Source: Bacteroidales bacterium
GTDB lineage: Bacteria; Bacteroidota; Bacteroidia; Bacteroidales; UBA932
Length of the DNA stretch: 64,000 bases
Direction of reading: 5' to 3'
Assembly (NCBI GenBank): GCA_017614715.1
Contig: JAGABI010000067.1
Location: 1-64,000 of the forward strand
Shown here: positions 16,884 to 25,790 of the stretch, in pieces
How positions within the stretch are numbered: the first letter of the stretch is position 1
Layout: every line of letters starts with the position of its first letter
The notes under the pieces: generated by a model
What the model was told of the DNA's origin: nothing
Database searches by the model: none
Seen by the model: the letters and a program-made list of their open reading frames with translations, nothing else
Made by a program: the position numbers and the translations under genes

Positions 16884-17738
16884 CTACTTCTTCACTACGA
16901 TGAACCGGTCTTTACCGTTGATGTCCTGAATGACTGCGGCGCCTGTGAAAAGCTCTGCCGTCTCCTGTCCAAAGCGCTCGTTTATCTCAAGCCAGAGGCT
17001 GCCGTTATCCTTGAGCAGCCGGTCGGCCCAGAGGGCGATGGCGCGGTAGAACACCAGCGGATCGCTGTCGGGCACGAACAGCGCCCTTTCGGGCTCCCAG
17101 TCGAGCACATTTGAGCGCATCGACTCCCGTTCGCTCTCGGCCACATAGGGGGGATTGCTGATAATCAGGTCAAACTTGGGGAGGCCCTGCGGGGGATCCT
17201 GCAGCACGTCCGCCTCGAATATAACCGGCCGCGCCCCCTGCAGCTTGACACGCTGCCGGCAGGCGTACCGGAGGGCATCCTCGCTGATATCGCATCCGTA
17301 GACGTGCGCCTCGGGGAACTCCGATGCAAAGGCCCAGGCCAGGCACCCGCTCCCGGTGCATATATCCAGTATGTTAAAAGTATCGTCTTCGCTCGCGGCC
17401 ATCAGGTTGTCGCAGTCCTGGGCGGCGAGTTCGTACATCTGTTCAGTTTCCGGACGGGGGATCAGCACCCCGCTACCTACCCTGATGCGCAGCCCGGCAA
17501 ACCATGTGTAGCCCAGCACATACTGCATGGGTTCTCCCTCCGAGAGCCTGCGGGCGGCATCGTTAAGCAGCTCTTCCTTTTCCGGATCTACCTGTGTATC
17601 GGGTTCGCTAAGGTGCTTGTAATCCGGCACGGAGAGCAACCCGGTGACGGTGCGCACCGCAATGGCGTGCGCCTCCTGCTCCGGATAACGGCCGGTAAGG
17701 GCAGCAGTCAGATTGTCTATATGCTGCTTGAGGGTCAT
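16884..17738 (-). CDS. prmC: Peptide chain release factor N5-glutamine methyltransferase
   Basis: 284 residues from the ATG at 17738 (MTLKQHIDNLTAAL). The frame is open much further upstream inside ddl, but that part shows no homology. This ATG overlaps the ddl stop as ATGA (17735-17738), which settles the start. SAM-binding motif ILDICTGSGCLAWAFA and catalytic SNPPY are clear. It methylates the GGQ glutamine of release factors. Confidence 0.94.
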   Translation of the reverse strand: MTLKQHIDNLTAALTGRYPEQEAHAIAVRTVTGLLSVPDYKHLSEPDTQVDPEKEELLNDAARRLSEGEPMQYVLGYTWFAGLRIRVGSGVLIPRPETEQMYELAAQDCDNLMAASEDDTFNILDICTGSGCLAWAFASEFPEAHVYGCDISEDALRYACRQRVKLQGARPVIFEADVLQDPPQGLPKFDLIISNPPYVAESERESMRSNVLDWEPERALFVPDSDPLVFYRAIALWADRLLKDNGSLWLEINERFGQETAELFTGAAVIQDINGKDRFIVVKK

Positions 17739-18712
17739 TTGCGCAGGGCGTTGTCTATCAATGCGGTAAAGAATTCGGTCATGGTCCGGCCGGAGACTCT
17801 CACCATCTTGGGAACCAGGCTCATACGGGTCATGCCCGGGGTGGCGTTGATCTCCAGGAAATATACTCCGTCCTCCGCAGCTATATAATCGATGCGTATC
17901 AAACCTGTACCTCCAAGGTGGGAGTAAATGCTCTTGGTGCAGCGGGTAACTTCTGCCGCCAGAGCCTCCGAAATCGGGGCGGGGCATATCTCCTCGCTCT
18001 TGCCGTTGTACTTGGCATCGTAGTCGAAATATTCGTTGGTGGTGACAATCTCGGTAATGGGGAGCGCCACAGCCTCTCCGCCATCCATATAAATTGCCTG
18101 GGTCAGCTCGCGCCCCGTGATGGCCTTCTCTATCAGTATGGTGTCACCCTCTTCAAAGGCATAGTCTATCGCCGCCGGAATCTGGGATGCCTCCTTCACC
18201 TTGGTCACGCCAAAACTGCTGCCGCCGTCGGAGGGCTTCACAAACATGGGGAATCCAAGTTTGGCGACAATACTGGAGGCATCATAGCTCTGGCCGCGGC
18301 GCAGAAACACGTCGTCCGCCATCTTCACGCCGGTATCGGCCAGCAGGCGCTTGCATGAGTATTTGTTGAAGGCGATGGTGCAGACAAAAGAGGAACATGT
18401 GGTCACCGGAATCCCCATCATCTCAAAATATCCCTGAAGCAGGCCGTTTTCACCGGGGATGCCGTGAATCATTATGCAAGCCACATCAAACCGGATGCCG
18501 TTGCAGGAGAAATCCCCCTTGTCCACGGTGCCCAGCACGCTCATGTCATCGCCGTCCCACTCCACCATCTGCCAGCAGTCGGTATTGAAGAGGACCTCAA
18601 ATACATTATATCTCTCCCTGTCTATCACAGAAGCGGCGTATCTGCCGCTCAATATTGAAATCTGGCGCTCCGAGGATGGACCGCCGTAAATTACTGCTAC
18701 GTTGCTTTTCAT
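17735..18712 (-). CDS. ddl: D-alanine--D-alanine ligase
   Basis: 325 residues of an ATP-grasp enzyme making the D-Ala-D-Ala dipeptide of peptidoglycan. Visible signatures are VIYGGPSSERQISILSG, MIHGIPGENG, PSDGGSSFGVTKV and the metal-site segment FLEINATPGMT. The stop overlaps prmC by four bases, and the start is three bases after PBP1A, placing two peptidoglycan genes together. Confidence 0.95.
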   Translation of the reverse strand: MKSNVAVIYGGPSSERQISILSGRYAASVIDRERYNVFEVLFNTDCWQMVEWDGDDMSVLGTVDKGDFSCNGIRFDVACIMIHGIPGENGLLQGYFEMMGIPVTTCSSFVCTIAFNKYSCKRLLADTGVKMADDVFLRRGQSYDASSIVAKLGFPMFVKPSDGGSSFGVTKVKEASQIPAAIDYAFEEGDTILIEKAITGRELTQAIYMDGGEAVALPITEIVTTNEYFDYDAKYNGKSEEICPAPISEALAAEVTRCTKSIYSHLGGTGLIRIDYIAAEDGVYFLEINATPGMTRMSLVPKMVRVSGRTMTEFFTALIDNALRK

Positions 18713-18715
18713 CTG

Positions 18716-21043
18716 CTAGTCAAAATACTCATCATTCTGAAATCCACCAGATCCGGCATCGGAAGAGAGGTCGCTGCCGCCGCCGGAGCACCCAAAATCA
18801 AAACTCCAGCCCGGAGGTGCCACAAACTCCTCTCCGTTCGCTATACCTATGGATTTGTCGGCCATAACCTTCTGCATGAACAAGCCCCAAATGGGGAGCG
18901 CAGCATTGGCTCCCTGGCCCAGCGCCCCGCTTTCAAAATGCACCTGGCGGTCCTCACAACCGACCCAGACGCCGGTCGTAAGGCGGGGAACATAGCCTAT
19001 GAACCAGCCGTCGGAGTTGTCGTTGGTGGTACCCGTCTTGCCGGCGGCGTTCTGGATGCCATATCTCCACTTGAGGCGGCTGCCGGTACCTTCGTTTACC
19101 ACACCCTGCATCAGGTTCACCATCAGATAGGCGGTCTGCGCGCTGAGTGCCTCCCGCTTGCGGGTAGTAAAACTCTCCAGCAGGTTCCCCTGGCTGTCTT
19201 CTATCTTGTCCACGAACATACTGTTCACATATACGCCCCTGGAAGGGTATGTGTTATATGCCGATACCATCTCATATACGGAGATGTCGCAGGAGCCCAC
19301 GCAGAGCGAATAGACAGGCTCCAAAGGGCTGCTGATGCCCATCTTGCGGCACATTTCAATCATCGCCTCCGGGCCGAACTGCTTCATGAGGAAGGCCGAT
19401 ATATTGTTGGAGGAGTTGGTCAGGCCCCACTTCAAGGTCACCGTACGGCCGATATACTCCTGCCTGTCGGTGCTCCTGGGGGTCCAGATATCGTTCCCTA
19501 TCACAAAGCTATAAGGGATGTTCACCACCCTGTCGCAGGGGGTGTACCCCTCCTGCATTGCCAGCGTGTAGAGATACGGCTTGATGGTGGATCCCACCTG
19601 GCGGCGGCCCTGGCGGACATTGTCATATTTGAAATAGCGGTAGTCGGGACCGCCAACGTATGCCTTCACCTTTCCGGTGTTGGGCTCTACCGCCATCAGG
19701 GCGGCGCGAAGGAAAGCCTTGTAATACCGGATAGAGTCATTGGGGGTCATCACCGTATCTATGTAACCCTTCTTGTTCCAGGCGAAGATGGACATCGGCA
19801 CCGGTACGTCAAAACTCTTGATGATATCCTTCTCCGCAATGCCGGCCTTTTTCATCCCGGTGTAACGGTCGCTCCAGCGGCGCGCCTGCTCCATCGAGTG
19901 CTTAATTACGTCTTCCGGAATATCGTTGCTGTACGGGCGGTTGCGCTTGTAGCGCAGCTCACGGTTGAAAGCTGGCTGCAAGTCACTGCTAAGATGCTGG
20001 CGGACAGCCTGCTCCGCATACTTCTGCATGCGGCTGTCGATAGTGGTATAGATGCGCAGGCCGTCCTTGTCAAGGTTATATTTGGTCCCGTCGGGCTTGA
20101 GGTTCTTGTTGAGCCATCCGAACAGCGGGTCTTCCACCCACGCCACAGAGTCTATCTGATAATCGACATGATTGCGGTAATCGCTCCGTTTGGGCTTGTC
20201 GGCGTTCATGGTGCGGCGCAGCATATCGCGCAGGTATGGGGCAAGGCCGGTGTTGTGGTCCTGACGCTGGTAGTTGAGCACTATGTCCAGCTGCTGCAGC
20301 GAGTCGCACTCATGTTTGGAGATGTATCCGTAACGCTTCATTCGCGAAAGAATCAGGTTGCGGCGGGCCATGGACTGCTCGTAATTCAGCGCTGGGTTGT
20401 AGCGGGTGGGCTTGTTTATCATACCCACCAGGCAGGCGCTCTCCTCAACGGTGAGCTCAGAGGGCTTCTTGTCAAAAAAAGTGCGGGCCGCCGTGTTGAT
20501 GCCATAGGCGTTGCTGCCAAAGAACACGGCGTTCATATACATTGTGATAATCTCGTTCTTGGTGTAGTTGCGCTCCAGCTTCACGGCCGTGATCCACTCC
20601 TTGAACTTGATTATTAACATATTTGACTTGTCGCGGGGGAAAAGGGTCTTTGCAAGCTGCTGGGTGATGGTACTGCCGCCGCCGGAAGAGCTGTTCCGCA
20701 TGGCCAGCGTCTTTACCGCCACGCGGGCCAGGCCGCGGAAGTCGATGCCGGAGTGCTTGTAAAAGCGGGCGTCCTCCGTGGCCACCGCAGCATCTATCAG
20801 CGACTGTGGCAGATCTTCATAGGTTGCAAAGGTGCGATTTTCTATATGATAAGTGCTCAACACCTTGCCGTCGCAGCTCATAAGCACGGTGGCAAGGTTG
20901 GACTTGTGGTTTTCCAATTCCTCGAAAGACGGTATCTTGGCAAAAAGCGCGACCAGAAACAACGAGAACCCGATTAAAACAAATGGTGCAATCAGAATAA
21001 TCCACCACCACTTTATTATTGTTTTGCGAGTGTTGTCTTTCAT
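18716..21043 (-). CDS. Bifunctional penicillin-binding protein 1A (glycosyltransferase/transpeptidase)
   Basis: 775 residues from the ATG at 21043 (MKDNTRKTIIKWWW), preferred over an upstream start at 21157 because a -7 promoter element lies at 21058-21065. One membrane anchor follows the start. The glycosyltransferase domain has EDARFYKHSGIDFRG, and the transpeptidase domain has STIK in RQVGSTIKPYLYT, SSN in GLTNSSNNIS and KTGT in AAGKTGTTNDNSDG. The C-terminus ends in a glycine/serine-rich tail. It polymerises and cross-links peptidoglycan at the inner membrane. Confidence 0.93.
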   Translation of the reverse strand: MKDNTRKTIIKWWWIILIAPFVLIGFSLFLVALFAKIPSFEELENHKSNLATVLMSCDGKVLSTYHIENRTFATYEDLPQSLIDAAVATEDARFYKHSGIDFRGLARVAVKTLAMRNSSSGGGSTITQQLAKTLFPRDKSNMLIIKFKEWITAVKLERNYTKNEIITMYMNAVFFGSNAYGINTAARTFFDKKPSELTVEESACLVGMINKPTRYNPALNYEQSMARRNLILSRMKRYGYISKHECDSLQQLDIVLNYQRQDHNTGLAPYLRDMLRRTMNADKPKRSDYRNHVDYQIDSVAWVEDPLFGWLNKNLKPDGTKYNLDKDGLRIYTTIDSRMQKYAEQAVRQHLSSDLQPAFNRELRYKRNRPYSNDIPEDVIKHSMEQARRWSDRYTGMKKAGIAEKDIIKSFDVPVPMSIFAWNKKGYIDTVMTPNDSIRYYKAFLRAALMAVEPNTGKVKAYVGGPDYRYFKYDNVRQGRRQVGSTIKPYLYTLAMQEGYTPCDRVVNIPYSFVIGNDIWTPRSTDRQEYIGRTVTLKWGLTNSSNNISAFLMKQFGPEAMIEMCRKMGISSPLEPVYSLCVGSCDISVYEMVSAYNTYPSRGVYVNSMFVDKIEDSQGNLLESFTTRKREALSAQTAYLMVNLMQGVVNEGTGSRLKWRYGIQNAAGKTGTTNDNSDGWFIGYVPRLTTGVWVGCEDRQVHFESGALGQGANAALPIWGLFMQKVMADKSIGIANGEEFVAPPGWSFDFGCSGGGSDLSSDAGSGGFQNDEYFD

Positions 21044-21052
21044 TTGAGAAGT

Positions 21053-21086
21053 TTTGACAAATGTAAAAATAAATCCTTTATCTTTG
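21053..21086 (+). promoter_or_regulatory. Promoter of topA
   Basis: TTTG at 21053-21056, 22 bases, TATCTTTG at 21079-21086. The -7 box is perfect and the spacer one base longer than usual. The start of transcription would be near 21093, with a leader of about 20 bases. Confidence 0.6.
21058..21065 (-). promoter_or_regulatory. -7 element of the PBP1A-ddl-prmC-radA operon
   Basis: TACATTTG on the minus strand, a full TAnnTTTG match, 15 bases before the preferred PBP1A start codon. No clear TTTG is found 19-21 bases upstream. It lies within the topA promoter spacer, so the two divergent promoters occupy the same DNA. Confidence 0.5.
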
Positions 21087-21114
21087 CGGGTCACTATAAA
21101 AATATAAGATTGAT

Positions 21115-23394
21115 ATGGGAGATAATTTGGTGATAGTAGAGTCCCCGGCAAAGGCAAAGACCATCGGTAAGTTCCTGGGAGAGGGGTATGTAGTAAAGTC
21201 GAGTTACGGCCACATCCGCGACTTGACCAAGCACAACGACGGGATAGATGTGGAGCACGGCTTTACCCCCAAGTACGAGGTATCGCCAGACAAGAAAAAG
21301 GTGGTTGCAGACCTCAAGAAGGCTGCGGATAAAGCCTCCATGGTGTGGCTCGCTTCCGATGAAGACCGCGAGGGAGAGGCCATTGCATGGCATATATTTG
21401 ATACGCTGAAGTTGAGCGACGGCACAACCAAGCGCATCGCCTTCCACGAAATCACCAAGAGCGCCATCCTGGCGGCGCTGGAGAACCCGCGTGACATAGA
21501 CATGGACCTGGTGATGGCCCAGCAGGCCCGCCGCATACTGGACCGTCTGGTCGGCTTTGAACTCTCGCCCATACTGTGGCGCAAGGTGCAGGGAAATCTC
21601 TCAGCCGGGCGCGTACAATCTGTGGCAGTGCGGCTTATAGTAGATCGCGAGCGCGAAATCGCAGCTTATGATTATCGCCCTTACTTCAGGGTGGACGGCA
21701 CCTTCACTGCAAAGGGCAGCCGCAGCCGCCTGCGCGGGGTGCTGGACAAGAAGTTTGCTACCGCAGCAGAGGCAGAAAGCTTCCTCAAGAAGTGCAACGG
21801 ATGCAGTTTCTCAATCGGCAACATAGAGAAGAAAGACGGCACAAAATCTCCCGCAGCCCCCTTCACCACCAGCGTCCTGCAGCAGGAGGCGGCCCGCAAG
21901 CTCGGCTTCAGCGTGAGTGCCACCATGCAGGTTGCCCAAGGGCTTTATGAGCGAGGCTTGATCACCTATATGCGTACCGACTCCGTGAATCTATCTTCGC
22001 TGGCAATCAACACAGCAAAGCAGTATATCACAGACAATTACGGGGCAGAGTACTCGCACGTGCGCCAGTACAAGACCAAGACCAAAGGGGCGCAGGAGGC
22101 ACACGAGGCAATCCGTCCGACCTACATCCAGAACACGGAGATTGAAGGTACCGTTGCAGAGAAAAAACTCTACGACCTGATCTGGAAGCGGACTATCGCC
22201 AGCCAGATGGCCGACGCCCGGGTGGAGAAGACCACCGTGGAGGTGAACGGCAGCAAGATAGAGGAGAAATTCCTGATGGAGGAGGAGAAGGTCCTCTTTG
22301 ACGGTTTCCTGAAGGTCTATATAGAGGGGCGCGACGACGAGCAGGCCCAGGGCAAGAGCCTCACCCTCCCCGTCCTCGCAGTTGGCCAGGAACTCCAGAT
22401 GCTGGACATCGTGGCCAGCGAAAAGCTCACACAGGGGCCCCAGCACTACAGCGAGGCGACCCTTGTCAAGAAGCTGGAAGAGCTGGGAATCGGCCGTCCG
22501 TCTACCTACGCTCCCACCATCTCCACAATATTCAAACGCGGTTACATAACCAAGGGCGACGTGGCCGGCACGGAGCACACCTGCACCACCCTCACCCTGA
22601 AGGGGGGCGAGATTACCCGCGCCACAGTTGTCGAGACCGTGGGCAAAGAGAAGAAGAAACTCCTCCCGGAAAACATCGGAATAGTGGTTACCGACTATCT
22701 GGCAGCCAATTTCCCCGAGATCCTGGACTATAACTTCACCGCCAAGGTGGAGGAGGATTTTGATGATATCGCCAAGGGTAACAAAGTCTGGAACAACGTC
22801 ATAAGTGAGTTCTACACCCCCTTCCACGCCGTTGTAAAGAGCAAGCTGGAGGATAACGAATATACCCGTGCAGAGCGCACCATAGGCATTGACCCCGCCA
22901 GCGGAAAGCCCATCATCGCCCGTATGGGACGCTACAGCCCCATTGTGCAGAAGGGTGCCAACGACGACCCCGACAAGCAGTTCGCAGGGATGAAGAAGGG
23001 GCAGCTGATAGAATCGCTCACGCTGGAAGAGGCGCTCAAACTGTTTGATTTGCCAAGGAAGGTGGGCTCGTTCGAGGGGGAGGAGATCACTGCCGCCATC
23101 GGCCGCTTTGGCCCCTACATCCGCCACGCCGGTAAATTTTACTCTCTGGGCAAGACCCTCTCTCCCTACACCATTACTGAGGAGGAGGCAGAAAAGGTAA
23201 TCCTTGAGAAGCGCTCTCAGGAAGAGGCGTCGTTCCTGGCGTCGTTCCCGGAGCACGACATCGAGATCAAGGCTGGCCGCTTTGGCCCCTACATCAAGCA
23301 CGGCGGCAAGAACTATAAGATTCCCAAGAAAACCGATCCCAAGAACCTTACGGCAGAGGCCTGCTTAGAAATAATAAATAATCAAAATAAATAA
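21115..23394 (+). CDS. topA: DNA topoisomerase I (type IA)
   Basis: 759 residues. The N-terminal Toprim domain has LVIVESPAKAKTIGKFLG and ASDEDREGEAIAWH; the active-site tyrosine is in GLITYMRTDSVNLSS. The C-terminal zinc fingers of enterobacterial TopA are replaced by short GRFGPYI repeats (IGRFGPYIRHAGKFY and AGRFGPYIKHGGKNY), as is usual in this phylum. It relaxes negative supercoils. The Lrp-type gene follows two bases after the stop. Confidence 0.96.
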   Translation: MGDNLVIVESPAKAKTIGKFLGEGYVVKSSYGHIRDLTKHNDGIDVEHGFTPKYEVSPDKKKVVADLKKAADKASMVWLASDEDREGEAIAWHIFDTLKLSDGTTKRIAFHEITKSAILAALENPRDIDMDLVMAQQARRILDRLVGFELSPILWRKVQGNLSAGRVQSVAVRLIVDREREIAAYDYRPYFRVDGTFTAKGSRSRLRGVLDKKFATAAEAESFLKKCNGCSFSIGNIEKKDGTKSPAAPFTTSVLQQEAARKLGFSVSATMQVAQGLYERGLITYMRTDSVNLSSLAINTAKQYITDNYGAEYSHVRQYKTKTKGAQEAHEAIRPTYIQNTEIEGTVAEKKLYDLIWKRTIASQMADARVEKTTVEVNGSKIEEKFLMEEEKVLFDGFLKVYIEGRDDEQAQGKSLTLPVLAVGQELQMLDIVASEKLTQGPQHYSEATLVKKLEELGIGRPSTYAPTISTIFKRGYITKGDVAGTEHTCTTLTLKGGEITRATVVETVGKEKKKLLPENIGIVVTDYLAANFPEILDYNFTAKVEEDFDDIAKGNKVWNNVISEFYTPFHAVVKSKLEDNEYTRAERTIGIDPASGKPIIARMGRYSPIVQKGANDDPDKQFAGMKKGQLIESLTLEEALKLFDLPRKVGSFEGEEITAAIGRFGPYIRHAGKFYSLGKTLSPYTITEEEAEKVILEKRSQEEASFLASFPEHDIEIKAGRFGPYIKHGGKNYKIPKKTDPKNLTAEACLEIINNQNK

Positions 23395-23396
23395 TT

Positions 23397-23933
23397 ATGC
23401 CTATCAACACAGAAGGTCACCAGCTTGATGCCACCGACCTCAAGATATTAGCATTTCTGGTCAAGAATGCCCGTATGCCATACCTGGAAATCTCCCGGGA
23501 GTGCGGCATCTCCGGCGCTGCCATCCATCAGAGAGTCAAGAAGATGGAGAATATGGGCATCATCACCGGCAGCCGCCTGCTGGTGAAGCCTCAGGCCCTC
23601 GGACTCAACGTTTGCGCCTATATCGGCATCGCCCTCTCCAGCGCCAACGAATACAACCATGTGGTGCAGGAGCTCAAGAAACTCCCCGAGGTTGTGGAGT
23701 GCCACTTTATCACCGGCGTACACGCCCTGATGATAAAGATTTACTGCTTTGACAACGAGCACCTGATGAACGTCCTTATCAACACCATCCAGAACATAGA
23801 GGGTATCGAGCGCACCGAGACCTGGATCTCCCTGGATCAGGCCTTCGAGCGTCAGGTTTGGGTCAAAGACTACGGCGAGAACAAGGCCCCCGAAAAGGCC
23901 AGATCCGCAGGCAAGAAAAAATCGGGGAAATAA
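23397..23933 (+). CDS. Lrp/AsnC family transcriptional regulator
   Basis: 178 residues. An N-terminal winged helix (LDATDLKILAFLVKNARMPY, then GISGAAIHQRVKKMENMGII) is followed by the ligand-binding RAM-type domain (HFITGVHALMIKIYCFDNEHL) and a lysine-rich tail (KAPEKARSAGKKKSGK). Lrp-type regulators act as octamers or dimers that respond to amino acids. It is probably co-transcribed with topA; the effector is unknown. Confidence 0.88.
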   Translation: MPINTEGHQLDATDLKILAFLVKNARMPYLEISRECGISGAAIHQRVKKMENMGIITGSRLLVKPQALGLNVCAYIGIALSSANEYNHVVQELKKLPEVVECHFITGVHALMIKIYCFDNEHLMNVLINTIQNIEGIERTETWISLDQAFERQVWVKDYGENKAPEKARSAGKKKSGK

Positions 23934-23936
23934 TCC

Positions 23937-24719
23937 CTACTCAACTACGATGGTTACCAGGTCTTCATAGTCTGCGACAACGATATTAATGCAGTTGCCG
24001 TTGTCTGTGATGCCGTTGAAGTAACCGAAAACCATTATGTGCTTGCCGTCCCGTTCCTCCATATAGAGTTCCGGATCGGGAGAGACAATCAGGCCCGCCC
24101 TTGAGGCATTGCCGTCTATCTTCAGTTTATAGCTGCCGTCTTCTATTGCAAGGGTCCCCTTCAGGCTGATAAATTCTGCCTCTGCAGCAGAATATGTATC
24201 TGCCATCTCAGTGATATCCATATCTTTGGGATAATTCACTTTGTTGTGGCTGGACATGACCTCCAGAGCACTCACCTGCCCTATTTGGGGCACACCGCCC
24301 GCTTCTGTCTTGGTACCGGAGAGCTTCACCGAGTCACCAATCTTTGCCACCCCGTTGAAATCGCTGCCCGCAGTGCATACATACACCGCCTTGCTGCCAT
24401 CCGTAGCCATAAACCCCTCACCCGTAACGACTGTTACAAGGCTCTCATAAGATATCACAATAGTGCCGTTTTCCACTGAAAGAATGTCGGAAACAGCTCC
24501 TTCTACCGTAACGGGTTCCGGCTCAGGCTCAGGCTCGGGTTCTGGCTCGGGCTCGGGTTCGGGTTCTGGCTCTGGATCCGGCTTCGGGTCGGGGTCGGGC
24601 ACCGGATCGACTTTTTCTTCCGGGTCCTGATTCTGGGGATCCTTCTGGCAACCACATGCCAGAACGGGTACAGAGACCGCGAGCGCAATTATCAGAACGA
24701 TATTCAGTAATCTTTTCAT
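23937..24719 (-). CDS. Lipoprotein with proline-glutamate repeat linker and OB-like domain
   Basis: 260 residues. A lipoprotein signal precedes a cysteine in LACGC, followed by a DPxPDP and PEPEPE repeat (about residues 38-70), which would extend the protein from the membrane. The C-terminal 190 residues hold two related beta-rich stretches (KIGDSVKLSGTKTEAGGVPQI and FISLKGTLAIEDGSYKLKID) that suggest OB-fold or DUF5689-like modules. The function is not known. It is three bases downstream of the DUF4249 gene and is probably part of the receptor operon. Confidence 0.65.
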   Translation of the reverse strand: MKRLLNIVLIIALAVSVPVLACGCQKDPQNQDPEEKVDPVPDPDPKPDPEPEPEPEPEPEPEPEPEPEPVTVEGAVSDILSVENGTIVISYESLVTVVTGEGFMATDGSKAVYVCTAGSDFNGVAKIGDSVKLSGTKTEAGGVPQIGQVSALEVMSSHNKVNYPKDMDITEMADTYSAAEAEFISLKGTLAIEDGSYKLKIDGNASRAGLIVSPDPELYMEERDGKHIMVFGYFNGITDNGNCINIVVADYEDLVTIVVE

Positions 24720-24722
24720 CTC

Positions 24723-25784
24723 TTAATAATACAAATTATCCACGTAACGGTATGCTGTATAGGGTGGAACACCCTCATACGGCTCGGCGGAGAACTTTAT
24801 GGTATATGAAGAGGGGGTCATCGCAGTAACAAAACCCAGCCCTCCCGTGACATTCTCTGCATAAATAACCGGCTCTGTCATGAACCCGAGGTCGTTGTTG
24901 GCAGCGACTATCGATTTCAGGTACACATACTCGTCAAAAGTGAGGGTATAAACCCTGATGACCCTGTCCATGCTGTAATAGTCACCCTCCTGGAAATCGT
25001 CCCAGAACATCACCCAGTTCTCATCGTAAAATCCGTATGTACTGTCCATTACCTTGAGGGTGTAAGACGCTCCTGCAAACATCTCGTCGGTAAAAATGTT
25101 ATACCGGTTGTCATCTCCAAGTATGTCGCCAAGCATACTCGTCTCCATCGGGTGCAGCAGGTGGTCGGCAGAGCTGTCAAAAGCCCCCTCGTTTGTCATT
25201 TGGGCCAGCTTTTCCCCGGTGGGAGAGATGCGGTAAAATGTCTCCTGGAAACTGAGCATATAATAATTTTTCTCCCCGGAGCGGTCCTGCACGGCGATGC
25301 TGTACTGGCGGCTGCGGTAGTCGTGGCCATCCTCGCCCCCCGCCGGGACAAATATCATTGCAGTATCCACCGCAGATATCACGCCGCATGCTTCGGGCAC
25401 CTCAATGCTTGCTGAGGCTGATAGCGACCTCCAACTGGCTTTGACATCTACTTTGTCTCCTGGAGAAAGGGCCACCTTTACCTCGTAGCCGTCAAAGTAA
25501 TCCAGCGTATAGCCGCCGAAACCCTCCCTGGTGTAGGCCAGCGGCACACCCTTCACGGACGCCCCTCCGTTTACACTCACAGTGACTTCTGCATCTTCAA
25601 CAGTTTCAGAACGGCTGCCGGAGCTGCAGTTCACAAATATCCTGTGACTTGTCTCATCCTGCCTGAGCTGTGCATTGAGCACCAGCATCGCCTCGTTGTC
25701 GCTGCTCCATATCTCCTCCACGATATTCTCGCAAGATACCGTAGCAAAGGCCGCCGCCAATATCATCATTATATATCTTCTCAT
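24723..25784 (-). CDS. DUF4249 lipoprotein partner of the TonB receptor
   Basis: 353 residues with a short signal peptide and lipobox (AAAFATVSCEN, cysteine near 19). The DUF4249 pattern is recognisable in LVLNAQLRQDETSHRIFV, DAEVTVSVNGG, GDKVDVKASW and the C-terminal NVTGGLGFVTAMTPSSYTIKF. DUF4249 proteins are usually encoded directly after a TonB-dependent receptor with a carboxypeptidase-like domain, as here (6-base gap), and are thought to be its surface lipoprotein. The substrate is unknown. Confidence 0.83.
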   Translation of the reverse strand: MRRYIMMILAAAFATVSCENIVEEIWSSDNEAMLVLNAQLRQDETSHRIFVNCSSGSRSETVEDAEVTVSVNGGASVKGVPLAYTREGFGGYTLDYFDGYEVKVALSPGDKVDVKASWRSLSASASIEVPEACGVISAVDTAMIFVPAGGEDGHDYRSRQYSIAVQDRSGEKNYYMLSFQETFYRISPTGEKLAQMTNEGAFDSSADHLLHPMETSMLGDILGDDNRYNIFTDEMFAGASYTLKVMDSTYGFYDENWVMFWDDFQEGDYYSMDRVIRVYTLTFDEYVYLKSIVAANNDLGFMTEPVIYAENVTGGLGFVTAMTPSSYTIKFSAEPYEGVPPYTAYRYVDNLYY

Positions 25785-25790
25785 GGCTCT

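Noticed and set aside
16884-17987. Long N-terminal extension of PrmC
   Set aside because: The extra 83 codons lie inside ddl in another frame; the ATGA overlap at 17735-17738 is the convincing start.
18938-20617. A 559-codon open frame antisense to PBP1A
   Set aside because: The minus strand carries clear PBP1A motifs over the whole stretch; the antisense frame is a by-product of GC-rich codon usage.
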